From contig NC_135549.1 of the NCBI RefSeq assembly GCF_964340395.1, forward strand, positions 2,477,501 to 2,541,500: a stretch of 64,000 nucleotides of DNA, given 5' to 3'. Below the pieces are notes generated by a model. It saw only the letters and a list, made by a program, of their open reading frames with translations. It had not been told where the DNA came from and ran no database searches. Below are positions 1-14,800 of this stretch, one piece after another. Within the stretch, counting starts at the first letter, position 1; each line of letters opens with the position of its first letter. Made by a program: the position numbers and the translations under genes. The stretch is from Glandiceps talaboti (Eukaryota > Hemichordata > Enteropneusta > Spengelidae).

Positions 1-927
1 GCATGGCTGCAAAGTGTCCACTCATCACTGGGAATTGGAAATGGTTGACAGAGTTGAGTTGAGGGCTAAGTGTGACAGGGCTGAATGCACTCCACAGTGG
101 TATGGGAAAGAGTGGGGTTCCAGCACCTTGATTTACAAGTGGGCTGGAAATGACAAGTGGTGTGGCTGAGATTGGTAACTGGTGTGGGAGTGGAAATCCT
201 GACGATGGTGCAAAATAAGATGGGCTAGCAACAGTGGTGGTTGTGTCTGGCAGTGTTGACTTCACTATTTGTAGGGGCTGTGGTCTTGGGATAGTACTTG
301 TGATAACTGGAGTGGTTGCAGAGATAGGTTTGCCTGCTGTACTAACTAGGTGTACATCACTTGTCAGTTTGGTGTAAGCTTGGTGGTTGTGTTGCATGCT
401 AACTGGAATACTGCTGCTTCTGTAATGTGTATTACTGTGTCCTGTGCTGGATTCTGATTTGATTGTGAGATCTGGAGTTGAAAAACTGCTACTTCTTGCT
501 GATGAACTTACAAAGCTGCTGCTACTCGGCACATCTGCACTGCTGTGACTTATGCTTGTATTATTGCCTGCACCAGGGTAACTGTGGGGCCTTGTTGTCT
601 GGGGTTCCAAACTCTCCATCTTCACACGGAATGGTACTTTGGTCTCTGTCTTTATGATTTCGGGGAAAGATACAAATTTGTAGACAAACTTCTGTCCCAT
701 CACTTTCTTAATAATGTTCTTGTCGTAGTAGTACCTCAATGCGCGGCTCAGTTTGTCATAGTTCATGTTGGTTTTGTTCTTCCTCAGTCCCCATCTGCGG
801 GCCACTTCTTCAGCATTAACCAGCTTAAATTCTCCATCATTGCTGGTCCACGTGATGAGATGTTGGTTGGTTTTGTCCATCAGCAACTCAAGTAAGAACT
901 GCCACAGTGTTATGTTTGATTCAAGAC
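1..927 (-). CDS. ELK: ELK/TCF-family ETS transcription factor, exon 3 (ETS domain to C-box), runs off window
   Basis: ETS-family DNA-binding activator of the ternary complex factor group, which works in the nucleus with SRF and is switched on by ERK. The acceptor AG is at 929-928, and the frame stays open to base 2 (residues about 50-357 of my three-exon model). The ETS domain spans residues 54-134: it opens with [11 protein letters not shown], contains [20 protein letters not shown] with DNA-contact Arg110 and Arg113, and ends QKFVYKFV, closest to ELK1/3/4. Near base 1 is an Elk C-box: two SP sites (Ser331, Ser336) and the ERK docking motif FQFP (345-348, bases 29-40), in the order seen in Elk-1. 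IKSE (bases 452-463) fits a sumoylation site. The stretch between is Ser/Thr/Pro-rich, and I see no clear SRF-binding B-box. The stop codon lies outside the window. Confidence 0.96.
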
Positions 928-3900
928 CTGCAAGTAATAAAAGATAAATACATTTAGTTATATACACAATGTTCAAGGTATATCATTGGGTCTAGCAATA
1001 CATATGGCTAAATGTATATAGTTGGGTTTAAAATGACCGTACATCAATTTCCAATGGGTCATTTTGTCAACAAACAATATACATTACTGAATGATAATGA
1101 AATAAGTGTTGGCAAATAAAGCCAATATTATCACAATAGATGTAACATTAGTAATCACATTGTGTTATCATTACCTGGCTACTCAATGCGATAACTCATA
1201 GCAACCTGAAACCTATAGTCTTTCCACATTTGAGAGAAGCATTGTCAAAGAACATGATTAAATTGATTGCACGCTTGGTCAAGTAGTACTACTGTAGACT
1301 AGTACCATACATCATCTGGATATTATAATTCTACCTGTCTGTTGAGTGTGATCCTCAGTTCAATTCTATGCTTTGCAACATAGTGCCCATTCTCAGTCCT
1401 GCATTAATGGTGCACAGTAATGAGAAATATATCTCTAAGGCAAACAAAGACGCTATAAGTTGAGTTCAATTGCCAATTATTTTCAATGTTTATCTATTAT
1501 ATATTTGAAGTATCGTTATATTTAACATTTACACTTAAGTTGACTTGTTTTTCAAAACTAAGATCACACATAATTTTCAATTATGAAAATTGAAAAAAGT
1601 GAATGTTTCTATGCAGGATTGGACAACCAATAATTGTGTTCATTGAAGTCTGACATGTAAGTGAATGACAGCACAATGTGAGAAGTCAACACAGAAAATC
1701 ACAAAATATTTAAAATGGGACAATAAAAAATATAAAAAGTATAATTAAAAAAAGATAAAATAATTACTGTACCAATTCTTTCCTGAGTCAAATGACAGTA
1801 ACAAGATATCCCATTGCACATAATATTAAATGGTGCACCATGATGAAAGAAAGCTAAACCTGAATACATGATGAAAGTGAATCTTGCTCTGGCAGGCACA
1901 CAACAAAGTTTTTAGAATTGCAGGGTTAAAATGGAGTACAATTCACCGGTGAATTCCTGGCAAGGTAGAACTGCAACTGTGGCCTATTCTAGAACTGAAT
2001 AATCTGCTTTATAGGGTGGGAGAATCCTGTCATGTATCCTGCAGCCTGAAGACTTAAATTGACTAGCTGTCTCTTTTTTCATATCACATTGTGTGGCATA
2101 TGTAACAATAAATGACAGTAGTTGATTTTATACGGCTTTAGACATTTAGATAACAACATTGTTTTCACAAGATGTTGCAAGTATTAACACCTACACATCT
2201 GAGCGACTGAAGAAGTTGCTGAGTTTTATCAACCTTGTTCTATATGGGTGAGATCTTGTTTACTTTATGGTTTGGTATAGTTGAAGGAATATACGGAAAT
2301 GTTGATGTTGACCAATAGCAAAACAATTCTGCTAAAGCAGAATGCTATGTCTAATACATATCGATAAACACTTCTAATGTCATAGGTGACAGATGCTTTC
2401 TATAAATTTGTTTCACTGGGAACGAACCATACCCATGGTGGCCTATTAAGTAATTGTTTTGATCAACTTGGTGTGTGGGAGACTACCATCAAGGAGCTGT
2501 TTACTGGTCAAAACAAGTTATTAGCTACATGTAGTCCACAGGTGTTTATAAACAACATGCATTAATCCACAGGTAAAGCATAAAACATGAGTCACTCAAT
2601 CCAACAAAATGAAGAAATTTTCTTGTTCTTGAAATCACGATGAATCTGAGTAGATGAATTCAGGATGATGAAGATGGAATGATGAACGTCACACACACAT
2701 ATATCCGACCATATCACAGTGAAAGTTTGAAAGACACGATAGGCTGTAAATACATGTAGTCCACAGATAGCCAACTTTCATGTAGTCTGACAGACCTACA
2801 TGAAGTATAGCAAGCAGAAAGACGTGATCTGCTTTTAAAGCCCTCCACTAGGGCACAATTGATTATTTGGCTCATCAAACTAAGACGATTAATGAGAATA
2901 CAGTGAAAGTATTAAGTTTGCATCTCAGAAAGGATAATAAACGTTATAAAGTGCACATCTATTTGCTGTGTTTTGTACAAGCTAGCAGGCATCCACCAAA
3001 GAGCAAAGAGGTAGGAACTAATTATATCAAAGTGGCCATGAGGGATGGGGGCTATCAAAATTATCCTACGGAGACACGTTAACACAGATTTTGTACATGG
3101 CAAGTCATCCATCAAAAAATCCACCAAACTTCTTTCCTCTGAGGAATATTTTATTGTGTCTTTCTTTTTAATTAGCATGAAAGAATGAGAAGTTGATGAT
3201 ATTTTTCACCCTCCAGAATAGTAAAAGTGGCAGTTCATATATCCCCATCTATTGTCATGGAGCCTTCCTTATTACCCAGATAACTATAGCCGCATGATTT
3301 GACGGACTTAATCTCTGACATTATCTCATTGTAACATAGATGGTTTTGTTAGCAGAGGAAATTTAATTTGTGTTCAGTGAGTGCTAAACCATAAAGAAGG
3401 AAACACAGGGGGGAAATCACTGCACTGACTGCAGCTCAACCTGGCTAATCCCTTCCTATGCTGTGTAATGAGAATGAGATCAGGAAAGAATATATGCCTG
3501 AGGCGTTATGGTGGCTTCCGATTAGAAAAACAACCTTTAGTCACACAGATTGCATACCCACTTGATCAGTTTCTTCCCTGAAGCCATATACACACCTGAG
3601 AGTTGGCAATATTTTATAGGCCTGTCAAACTATAAATTAAGAAATTTATGGCTTTGGCTGTGGCGATATTAGTAAACGAATGAATCCCAATACCAAGCCA
3701 CTGATTCCACAAGCAGCTAAGTAATCATGTCTGGCAAATTGACAGGGAAAAGTTTAATCATTCTGAATGTAGGCTGAATATCAAACCATTTAATCTATAA
3801 TTAAGAAGCCATCCAGGCATAAATCGTCTCATTATTTTTCTCCGACAGTTCATTTACTGTAAAGTTACAATGTCAAAGGTCCCATCTACAAAGAGTCTTC

Positions 3901-5021
3901 ACTAAGACTCTTCTTGACATCACCTTTAAAACAACAATAAAAATTAATATTTTAACTTCTGCTTGTCAGATAAGATTCAAATTTTGCCTTTTCACCCCAA
4001 AGGTGCAATTGAACAGGTCTTAGCCTATGCCCATATTATCAATTAGATCAGGAAATCTGTCCAGTAAATGTCAAAAGTTTGGACGTGACTTGGTGTACAA
4101 TTCAAATCCGACTGACAGGCAACCAACTACACTGGTAATTGGTTAGTGATGAGATGGTTTCTTTGTACAGAGTTTCTTTCAAGCATAACAATTTAAAATG
4201 TTGTGTTCAATGTCAATTGAGAATTAATTGTTTGGGTCTTTATATAATAAAACTCCTTACTTGAATGCACCAGGTCACATATGATGTCATGAGCAAATTA
4301 TTACATGAAGTGAGTTTAGTATAGTAAAATAGACAAAACAAATTCTGAAGCTGAGATTTACTGAGATTCTATAATTTGACATGCTACAGTTCATATGGTT
4401 CATCACTTGGTATAAGCTATAACGGAATGACATTGCAACATCTATGCACTGCTGTGATTTGATGCAGAAAAAGACATCCCGGTAATGGCAGCTCCTTTTA
4501 TTAGAATTTACATGCCCAAGTCACATGCCAATGATCTGCACACCTCTGTTATCACTTGTGACAAGTTAACCCATCAGGCTGTTCAGTGAACCACAGCGTG
4601 CCTTGAATCACATACACAACTAGTATCAGTTGGGATCAAAGTCAGTAATAAAGATTGAAGACTATCAGTCCTTGCCTCATCTCAAATCCTATGCAACATT
4701 GCACACCAATTAAAGAACACAGATTTTTCACCATAACTCATTCAAGAAGTGAAACTCTAAATCAAAATATCTCAATTTCCTCTTTCTGGGAAATGGAAAC
4801 CATCAAATTCGATTTCCTCTTTTACTAAGAAAAATAATCACATAAAAACTATTCCGTTTCAAATCACTGAGTAGAAGCATTCTGAGATAAAAAAAAAATT
4901 GTACCATAAAAGGGAAGAAAATGTTGAAAGAGATACAAAACTAGGTTTACCTCACAGTACACATGCAGTTATTCATATCAACTCTATGATAACAACTCAA
5001 AGTCTTTTCAAGATGGTTCAT

Positions 5022-5088
5022 ATTTAGAGAGAGCAAGAAAGAGAAGTTCAGATTTAGAGAGAGCAAGAAAGAGAAGTTCAGATTTAGA
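5022..5088. repeat. 30-bp tandem duplication, 2.2 copies
   Basis: Unit beginning ATTTAGAGAGAGCAAG, repeated with no visible divergence. It lies within ELK intron 2. Confidence 0.9.
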
Positions 5089-7341
5089 ATAACTGTATTA
5101 AAGATGCAGTAAGATCATAACTATAAAAAAATGAAATAAGTTGAAAATACAAGTTGATAAAAAAACAGTTCACGTAATATTTATATACCAATCAGGGCAA
5201 ACATTTACTGAAGTGAGGAGTTTCTTGCCCATTGCATATCAAAGCAGGAAACATTTTGCTGAAGATTTGGCTAAAAGAGGCAATAGATTTGTGTTCTGGT
5301 GATAGGATAGAGTAATGAACAATACTTTATCTGTGTTTGCTGTTTTGTGAATCAATGCTTGTAATGTTACAGATATTATCTCCTATCATCAGTAATGCTT
5401 TCCTGCAATTACTAAGATGGAAAGGGCTTTTTTATTTCCCAAGATTATACAAACACATAAATATCCTTTCAGGAAGGAAAGACAGGCACTAGATAATCTT
5501 CTTTCAGTAGAGAAAACTTTTATATTGAGGTATGAATTATTTTGGAACATTCCATTTTGATTGGGAGGTAAGAGACTAATGGATAGGAGGAGCAAATGTA
5601 CAAAGAACCATTTTAGACTTTCAAATACATTACATATCAATTTGTGTTAATGATTGTTGGTAATTGTTACACATTGTAAAGTTGTAACACATTTACATGT
5701 AATCTGTTACAGTGTATCAATATTGTGTAGAAACATGTCTGTTTTTCATTTTTTAGTTCTCTGTAAATCTTTGATATGGCTAATGTCACTTTTAGACTAA
5801 AATATGAGAAACAATATTACTCAATTCAGTCTTGAAAGAGTTTTGATATAAAGAAAATTATCGTTGATGTTGACGTCTGGCGATGTATTCACATTTGTCT
5901 GGTAAAGATGAAAGATTTATTCCATTCAGGCCCAACTGTGCTATCAATTACTATCAAATAGACAAAGTGAACCAATGCCTAGAAGAGCTAAATACACATA
6001 CCAACTCTCAGTCTAGGTCCTTACAACGGTGTTCCAATTTTACACTATGTTATCTTCACACATTACGTCTAGTGAATGTCTTTACTCTAGGCTTTAAATG
6101 TGGTTAAACCCCATGCTGGGCAAAGTGCAAATGGGCATGTCAGTAGTACTTGTAATCCATCACAAATTGACAGGCTGTCATTGTTGCTCATTAATATTCA
6201 TTTGGTACAGCTGTTTTGACTATTGGGGGAATTTAGCACATAATAACAAGTTGTCGTTCATGTTACCGCTTCTTCTTGATCTCATCATAATGACAAAATA
6301 CCTTGAATTTCTTGAATGCACTGACATCTCGAGATTGTTATTTCTTCCGAAAATCTCCTCATACAAAGGACCGTCATTTTGTTTGTTGACCATGCATTGT
6401 GGGAAATCAAAGGTCAAACATTGTTGACCTTTCTAGGACTGATATGATATGCAAATGTCCAACTGAACTCCATCTCCAGTTTGCTTAAACTAAAATTATG
6501 TAGGGATACGACAACGTCATCACATTTATATGAACGCTGTAGGGGGAGCACAGAATTTTGTGCGAGAGTAACAACATTGACTAGACGTAATGTGTGAAGA
6601 TAAAGTAGTGTAAAATCGTAACACAGTTGTCAGGCACTAGACTAACCAACTCTTCATTCCATTAATGTAGGTTCAAAAATCAAACCAAAAATAAATAATG
6701 TTGTAGGGCTCTATGACTGGCTACATGACTACATGATAATGTAACAGCATCACTTCCTGATTAGATTAAAAACTGCTACATTGTAACTAATAATAGTGAA
6801 ACTGCGTCATTAGTAGATTGCTTGAGCCTAATTGCATGACCCATTACATGTAACTATTAGTTGGAGTAGAACACATGCAACTAAACCTTTTGTAATTCAC
6901 ACAAAAAAATCTGCTCTCTAACAGCTCAGTTGTCTCACTAGCAGCGGTACTCTACGTAATTATTCTGTTTTGTAGCATTTTGTAGAATGTTAAAATAGAG
7001 ATGTTTTTTAGAGTGTATACTTAACTTTTCAGCCATTCTTCAATTCTATTTTCCCATTTAATCAGTTGCACGTTTTTTTGACAATTTGTATAGGTTGATT
7101 CTTGATTTTTATTTTGATAAATTAATGATAATCTAACCAAACTGTGTGTAATCTATGTCCCTGGATTTCTTGTAGACTTGCTATAGCATGTTTTCTTTCT
7201 CTATGGTGATTTGCATCATCAAATTATTTTCTTAATATTGTACTTATTTTTTTATTTTTTCAAAGACCTGAATAGATCCAGCTCACCTTTCTATCACATT
7301 CTTCTATTTTAATACTGCAGACATGATGTTTTGTTGGTGGG

Positions 7342-7433
7342 GATCAGGAGATGAGGTTAGAAGAGGTTTAGGGGTGGGGGTCAGAAGAGATAAGGTTAGA
7401 AGAGGTTTAGGGGTGGGGGTTGGTAGATGAGGT
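7342..7433. repeat. About 40-bp purine-rich tandem duplication
   Basis: Two copies containing GGTTAGAAGAGGTTTAGGGG, G-rich on the plus strand. Intronic. Confidence 0.85.
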
Positions 7434-10400
7434 TTGACTATTCACAACAAAGGTGAGTTGAAACACACATGATACATGCATCACAGTTCCATTCAGTAAA
7501 GTCCAAATGTACATGTATACTCTCTTGGGTATTAGATTTCTACTTTTAACGATACTAAAATTATAAGATTAAATTGCATCTTGGAATTAATTATGTATTA
7601 ATTATATTAGGTTTAATTTCCCTGAAAGTATACTTTCCTTTCCTCTAATCTTATTAGACCTATCCCCGTACAATTCCTGTCATGATATCAGAGTTTCATT
7701 TGTAATCCGTCGGCTTTGGCTTACCGTTCTCCAATTAACTTCCAGTGGGAATGTTTTCCATAACATAAGGAATACGCCTTGGGAAACATTATTTCATAAA
7801 GGGTGGATATTAGAACTAATATCTATGGATATCAAATAATGCATTTTGTTATGGTAAATTTTCCAGTTAGTACTAATTTCATTTAAAACTGAAACCCACT
7901 TTGATGTTTTTCCATGTCCTTCCGTGTCTGAATAATTTTCCAGCATTAAACACTGGCTTACCGCAAAATTTCAATGATTATTTTTTATTGAAATTAACAA
8001 AAACATTCCTGGAAGTCTTGTCTAAGACTTGATATATGTGATACTGCTTTTCTGCATAAATGAGCATAAAAGAAAGGAAGAGTTTCAGTTTTTAAAAAAA
8101 ACCTATGCAATCAGATGATCTACATGTGTCTCCTGACTAAAAGCAGCATTTATTTCATTTTATTTGCAGACTGAACCCAAACTAAGTGTTTTGTGCTTCA
8201 CTCTGTGTAAAGATCACATCACTTGCTTGCTCAGAGGGGCATATTACTTGAAGTCACTATTTGCTGTCAAATACGGAACTGGAAGCAATGCTTTCAACAG
8301 ATTACATTATTGAATTTCCCTTAACAGGATGTAGCTAGAAAGATAGGGGAAATTAAATTTGTCTGAATTTGTCTTTAATTGGTGACTCCTAACCTTTTAG
8401 TCCTGTCACACACACGACCATAACAGTACTAGGTACACATACCCTGGAAGGTTTGACAACCCACACATGAACAAGATCAAGAGGGTTTGTGTTGTTGACT
8501 CATCAGCAATCATACCCTGGATTACAACCAAAATATTTCCTTTTTCAGCAGTGCCTAGTAAAGCAGAACAATGGTAATAAGGTGGTGTGATCTTTCCTTC
8601 AGGCATCAAAGACTCCCTTGATGTGAGCTATGATTCACAGGAAACTATGACATTTCACGCCAGTGATAAAATTACCATTTCAGACTACAGGAAGTTATTT
8701 CTCTTCATCAGAATTATTGTTGGCAGCAATATTGCTTCATTTCTAACAAGTATTCATGACTTGTCTTATCAGCAGTGAACTTATGTCTTTCTGTTCATGC
8801 ATGCATGCTCAGCTATGTGTGTGCCTGTGTGTATTTTGTTGGTGTGTATAACTGATATGCTTAGGTTCTCTAGCGTATAGCACACTTCACACTCTTCTGT
8901 ATTCTGACTATGGCATACAAAATGTACATATATTTGTAGCTGTTTCTATGGATGAAATTAGGCTTCAATTCTTTGTTTGGTACACACACATGTATTTATT
9001 TTTTGTATTTTTTAAATTTATCTTTCTTGTAAATACGTGTTACTTCCAGCATAAATCTGAGTAAAATACACAGACATGTCATCTCTTCTGTCAGAGTGCT
9101 TGAAAGACAAATTATTCCATACTTTTTATGACCAGTTTAACCTTAGAGCACAACAGAAAGAGTCTTCTTCCCTCATACAAATTACTTTTTCCTTAGATTT
9201 TCAAATTTTATTATCTGTAAGCCGCAAAAAGTACAAAATGAGAAAATAGCGAACCATGTCTTGGAATTAATCTCTCAGCCTAGATTAGGAACCTATCAGA
9301 ATATTAATCCACCATTAGACAGACATTGAGTAATAAAAACAGAATTTACTACAGGAAGTGATAGCTATTTTTTTTTCAAATTTCTCACTGTGAGAGAGAG
9401 GTATTATGACTCAATAAAACAGGGATATAACCAGCTTGCTATTTTCCCATCCCAGTCACCTACGCTATGATTTATAGCTGCATAGGAACATTGAAACTCT
9501 AAATACTAAGGTCGTGTCCATATGATTACATACAGTACACTAGTTATTAATATCTCACAGCATTACCATGGCTCAAAGGAAGTTGTTAAATGTCAGGCTT
9601 TTCCCACACAAAGAACACACACAGTGATATCACACTAAATGTCTATAAGAAGGAAGGTCACTCTGCATTCAACTATTAATACTCATTTTGTGATATTTAT
9701 ACTTTTTGAAATCATAAAAGTATGTATTCAATTCAATTAGCTGCACCACTAACAAGCTAGAATTAATCCATATTTTTAATATTATTATGAAACTAGTAAT
9801 CGCTGATTAATCCAGTTCACTATTTTTATAAATCGGTTTTTATTTTATAATTGTGTATAATATTATCGTACCTCCATCTGATATCAGTTTTATAGCCATG
9901 CCTAGTAACATGTAACGTTGTTAACTCCATGTATATTTAGTTTTATTCATGACTTGCTATTTTTGACTTGCAGTGTTGTTGATGAGTTCAAACAGACAGA
10001 TCTATAAATGATAGTAGTTTTTCATCCAATAGCAAGACACAACAGCCTTGTTGGTAGGATTACAAAAAGTGGAATTCTTAATTTGCCTTCCCTACTTCCT
10101 GGTTTCCCCTCCCATTACACAATTGTTATCCTAATACACTTACCATATTCATATATATTGCCTTCCCCACCTTTATGACAACTGTAGTGTTGCCACATCC
10201 CATAAACCTACCATTTTCACCATCATTGCCCCTTCCCATAAACTTAACAATTTTACTAATATTGCCCCTCCCCATTGTACTGTTGTCTAGATACACCTAC
10301 AACAATAATTAACACTAGTTATCTATTACTTGATCAAAAAGTTATTTTACTGTTAACAGGTGTTAGACACCTGATAAGGTATTAAAGCCAACATGTCAAC

Positions 10401-11800
10401 AGAACAAGGCTATGTTATGTGTATATTTTCACTGCTAAAGATACAATCAAAAAAGTACTGTTTACAGTTATATTTTGGTATACAAAGTATTAGTAGCCAT
10501 GAAGCTGTTGATATAATCATTAGTGAACACAGAACAGTTTTAAGTCAAAAGACATCCAATTCTTTCAATTTTTTGTTTGCACTGTCAATTTGTGAAAAGA
10601 CTTGTTTAGGTCATAAACTCCATGTTTGCCAGTTTGCTTAATATCATTAGTAATTTTTTGTTTAATGATGCATATGGTTCATATTTGTGTGTGTGTAATC
10701 TGATATCAGAGCATTTCGTGGTGGATTCCAAGAAAACTTGCCATGTTATCCAGCTTTGGTGACAGACAAATCTATATCTGAAACAGAGACTCCATTGATC
10801 ATGAGAACCACAACTTAGAAACATCAATGTGACAATAGACACATGTTGAACAGCTCAACTTTTGTTATAAATAATTACTGTATAAACAATAGATAAATAA
10901 ATATGACAAGTTCTTTACTTTCAATATTTCTATATACGATTTTCTAAGTATATCACACTTTTTCATTCATTCAAAACAAGTTTCATGGTATTTCATGCCT
11001 AGTTTGCATCACTACCTTCAGAGTTCACTACCTTAGAAGTTTAACAGTACATGTATTTGATGGCTAGCATGCATTATTAATATCTTCTGACTTAATAACC
11101 TTCTTAGATTGACATTTATACATAGAAGTTTTACAGTGTTTCATTGTTACAGTATGCAGTTATTATCTTCAAAGTTGTTGAGTTGACAAGTGGCAGGAAG
11201 TATAGCACCATACAAATATCCTGTTCATTGAGTAGTAGATAATATGGAGCTCAGTTCATTTGCCAAGAGGTTAATAGACATAATCTCTGCTTCAAGTACT
11301 TAAACATGTGGCAATATTCACAGACCCACCTGTCAGTTTACTGTTAACCCATATCCCCTATCCCCTGTAACCAAACATTGTCCGGGGCTTTGTGTCAGAA
11401 AGATTAATTCTCTTTTGCAAGAAATACACACCTTTCAGTCAATTACTTCAGTAGAGTATTATTTTCTTATAAGTAGCATTTGCATCATTTTTGCATACAT
11501 TTGCACTTTTGTGAACTTCACATTTTTTCAATGAATGCACCCTAAGTTCTCATTGAACTGGGAGCAAATCAAGTATACTCCAAATTTTGGAGATTACAAG
11601 ATATGGTGTTCTTGACAATGCTTCGGGGGAAAGACTGGTGGAATTGATCCTCTTAGAACAAATGAATATTAAAGAGTAAATAGAAGATACAAACTGGTAT
11701 GCACAATAAACAATGTTATTTTCAATAAACTGTCATTTGTAGACATGTGTGAATGATATAAACAGAAAATTAGAGAAAATATGATATCTGAGGGGCTTAC

Positions 11801-11872
11801 CTTTAGGTTTTATGAATGGAGGGAGGCATCTCCTCTTGGCGGGAGAATCAGTCAAAATTACTTCTTTTGAAT
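11801..11872 (-). CDS. ELK: ELK exon 2 (N-terminal extension with SPAKRR)
   Basis: A 72-base internal exon. On the minus strand it is preceded by TTTTACAG (AG at 11874-11873) and followed by the donor GTAAG (GT at 11800-11799). It enters after one codon base from exon 1 and leaves one base for exon 3, so the frame is continuous across all three exons. It encodes residues 25-49, including TDSPAKRR: Ser34-Pro-Ala-Lys fits a CDK/MAPK site beside a basic cluster that could aid nuclear import. It joins directly to [10 protein letters not shown] at the ETS domain. Vertebrate ELKs start almost at the ETS domain, so this segment is extra. That it is spliced into the transcript is inferred from splice signals and phase. 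Confidence 0.88.
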
Positions 11873-14800
11873 CTGTAAAATAAAACAGAAAAAACACACA
11901 TCATCAGTAATTCAATCTAATATATAATGATCATAAAACTATGTGACTGAATGCAGTATAACATAAAGTGAGTGAAATTTTGAGTGTATAACATTCAAAC
12001 ACCATGACAACCATTCGTTGGCAATGTAACTCACAAACTCATTTAATAAAGTGTTTCCTGTATAGCTACAACTTCACAAATTTCACTCTAACTGTATCAT
12101 TCAAAAACGGAAGGCAGCACAGAGAAGCTGTTTCCGTTCTCATCTATTTCGATATTCTTTTAGCAAATACCATGGCAACTCAAAAGCTTAATTTAGAGTA
12201 ATTCTTTTGACTTGCAGCTGTTGTCCTACATGTATTTGACAGATGTGGGGGTTCTTAAGTACTGTTTGGTTTCATCTTTTGTTAAGCAGCTCTAGTTTCC
12301 GCTACCAAATCATTTTTTCCCAACAGTAAATATTTGTAAAGCTCCTGACTGAAGTGCCGTCTAGATTGTACTACCGGTGACGTGTTTCTATCACCCCCCA
12401 TGCTCTGCAACGATAAAACGAAATAAACACACAGTTCTTTCATCTCTACCACGGAAAGACTCTGTAAAGTTTGATATTTCATGTCTGCTGTTCTTTCCTG
12501 TATACAAACATTTTTCATTTCTGAAAAAGCTTCACCATGGCAACGACAGGAAGCCTAATTATTTGTCTTTGAATCTGTATGACATGGAACACATGTTCAT
12601 TGATGTTCTAATGTTGCCATAGCAGCCACTTAAGAATATTAATACTTTGATTATGTATTAATCATAAACGGATATAAAGAAACATATTTGTCACATAATT
12701 GAAACAGGTACAGTTACAAAAATGATAATTAGTGTGTAAAGTCAAAAAGCACTTTACTTTGAGTGCATCTATTGAGAGGTTTTATACAGCCCAATTTGTA
12801 CAACACTTCAAACTTTTAACTTTAATCACAAAAGGCTACTTAAACATTTTACTAACATGTACCCGTTTCCTATTACCATGACGATATAGTCTTCTAAAAA
12901 TACACATCTTTTGTCTTCTCATATTTACTGTCAAATTTATGAACATTTTGTGTTCTACTTGTATGCTCATCATCAAAATAATTTGAGAACATGCAAAAGT
13001 ATGATAAATTAACATAAGTATTAAATCATTATAAACAATTAGTAGTCTTGGAATTGAACTTGTAGTTTTCCATTTGTCCGACATACAAGGTGATATTTAT
13101 GATAAAATTGTAAAGTGTTTACTGTAACAAGGTATGCTACAAAAATGTTATCATGTCCAGACTAATCCAAAATATTTTATTTTGTTTGTCTATCTTAATA
13201 AAATGACTGTCTAACCATGGAAATGAAGATTTTGAACATCATGTTTATATGATATTAATTGCTTTTTTGTTTAATTTCTGTCACATCATCATTTCTCAGC
13301 TTAGGTTATTTCACAATTTCCTCAAGTTATAACACCAACTTTTTTCTCAATTACAGAACATTTGCAGTCACTGTTTGTCCATGTTATAGACATAATGACG
13401 TACACAGATGATTACACAATAACATATAATTGAAATTAAAATTTACGATGCTAATTTGTCCTTAGGTTCATTTTACCCGTGGGTCAACGAGGGCAAGCAG
13501 TAAGATATGTTTAATTTTCCTTACTCTGGTCTTTTGTGTTGTATCATTGTCTAAATGATCACCGAGATGCTTAAATGAAAATGAATACTGATTAGACCAA
13601 TTTCATTAATATAATTGCCTTATATGTCATCTATTCACTACAATGGGTGACATTTCATAAGGCCTTCACACGTACCACCTGTTGGAACCTTGCCCACTAT
13701 TTTTCCTGAAACCCCTACTCACAAATAGAAAAGACCAAAAATCTGTACAATACAAGCAGACTGTACCAAAGTTATGGTGTATTCAGGGGTGATATTTGTG
13801 TATTTGTTTATTCAGTACAGGAATATAAGAACAAGTAATTTCAAAGACGAATAGGAAGTCATTTCATAAAACTAATCAACATCAATAAATTATGAAATAG
13901 ATAACAAGTCAGTTTGATTGATCATTGTCTAGTTGGCAAATATCCACACTTTATTTTAATATCAATGAAAACATGATGGTAGATTGTACACGTTATATGT
14001 AATTCCACATATGAATTTTAACTTTAAACATAGCGGAAAGGAAATACATTCACCAAGTAATGAATTGAGTTATACCACATTCTCTAGGATTTTTCTATAA
14101 CATGTCATAAAGAGTTGAACCACATAACATTTTACATTGTATAAAGAGGTGGTTTTTCCTTGACCCCTCATGACTCACACAATCCTTCGTGTCATTTTAC
14201 TACTAAAAAAAATAAACAGACTTATAACGGACATCCACCCATAAAAACCAAAAATTACAAAATATTGTTCCATTGCACAACGAGTTGAGACATTGAATTA
14301 AATGTTAATAAACCACATGGATAGTTTGTTAGGATTAACCCAAGTTATGGTTAAAATGCAGGAACATTTCAATACTGCTATGTCAAGCCAAAATCCATCA
14401 TTAAAGTTTCAATACTGGCACAACATTGCTTAAAAAAAACATAATAGTGAGATCTGAGTTATCCGTATTACATAAATGTTTGATATTAGACGGATTACAA
14501 ATTTAGAAAAAAAGAAGAAAACTACTTCCACTCAAACCTAAGCCATAGGCATATTACTAGAACTTATCTTATTTCACATCTATAGTAGCTGTAGATACAT
14601 CAAATATATAACAGGCCAGTACAATACAAGCAATACACAGTTAATGTGTTCAGGCATTAAAAAAAAACTTGAGAGCCATGGCTCAGTATTTTATTGGCTT
14701 TTTAACCAGCTTCATTCTTTTGTGTATAGATCCAAGAATTGTTCAAATTAAATTTGGTGACTTTTTTATCTCTAGGATAATTTGACGTTGGTCCATAGTT

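Larger units (their letters stand above)
928..11800 (-). other. ELK: ELK intron 2 (10.9 kb)
   Basis: AT-rich, CpG-poor intron between ELK exons 2 and 3. I saw no further coding exon. It holds two small tandem duplications (5022-5088 and 7342-7433), a C-rich degenerate stretch around 10.08-10.28 kb, and many short A/T runs. The short open frames here have no codon or family signal. Confidence 0.85.
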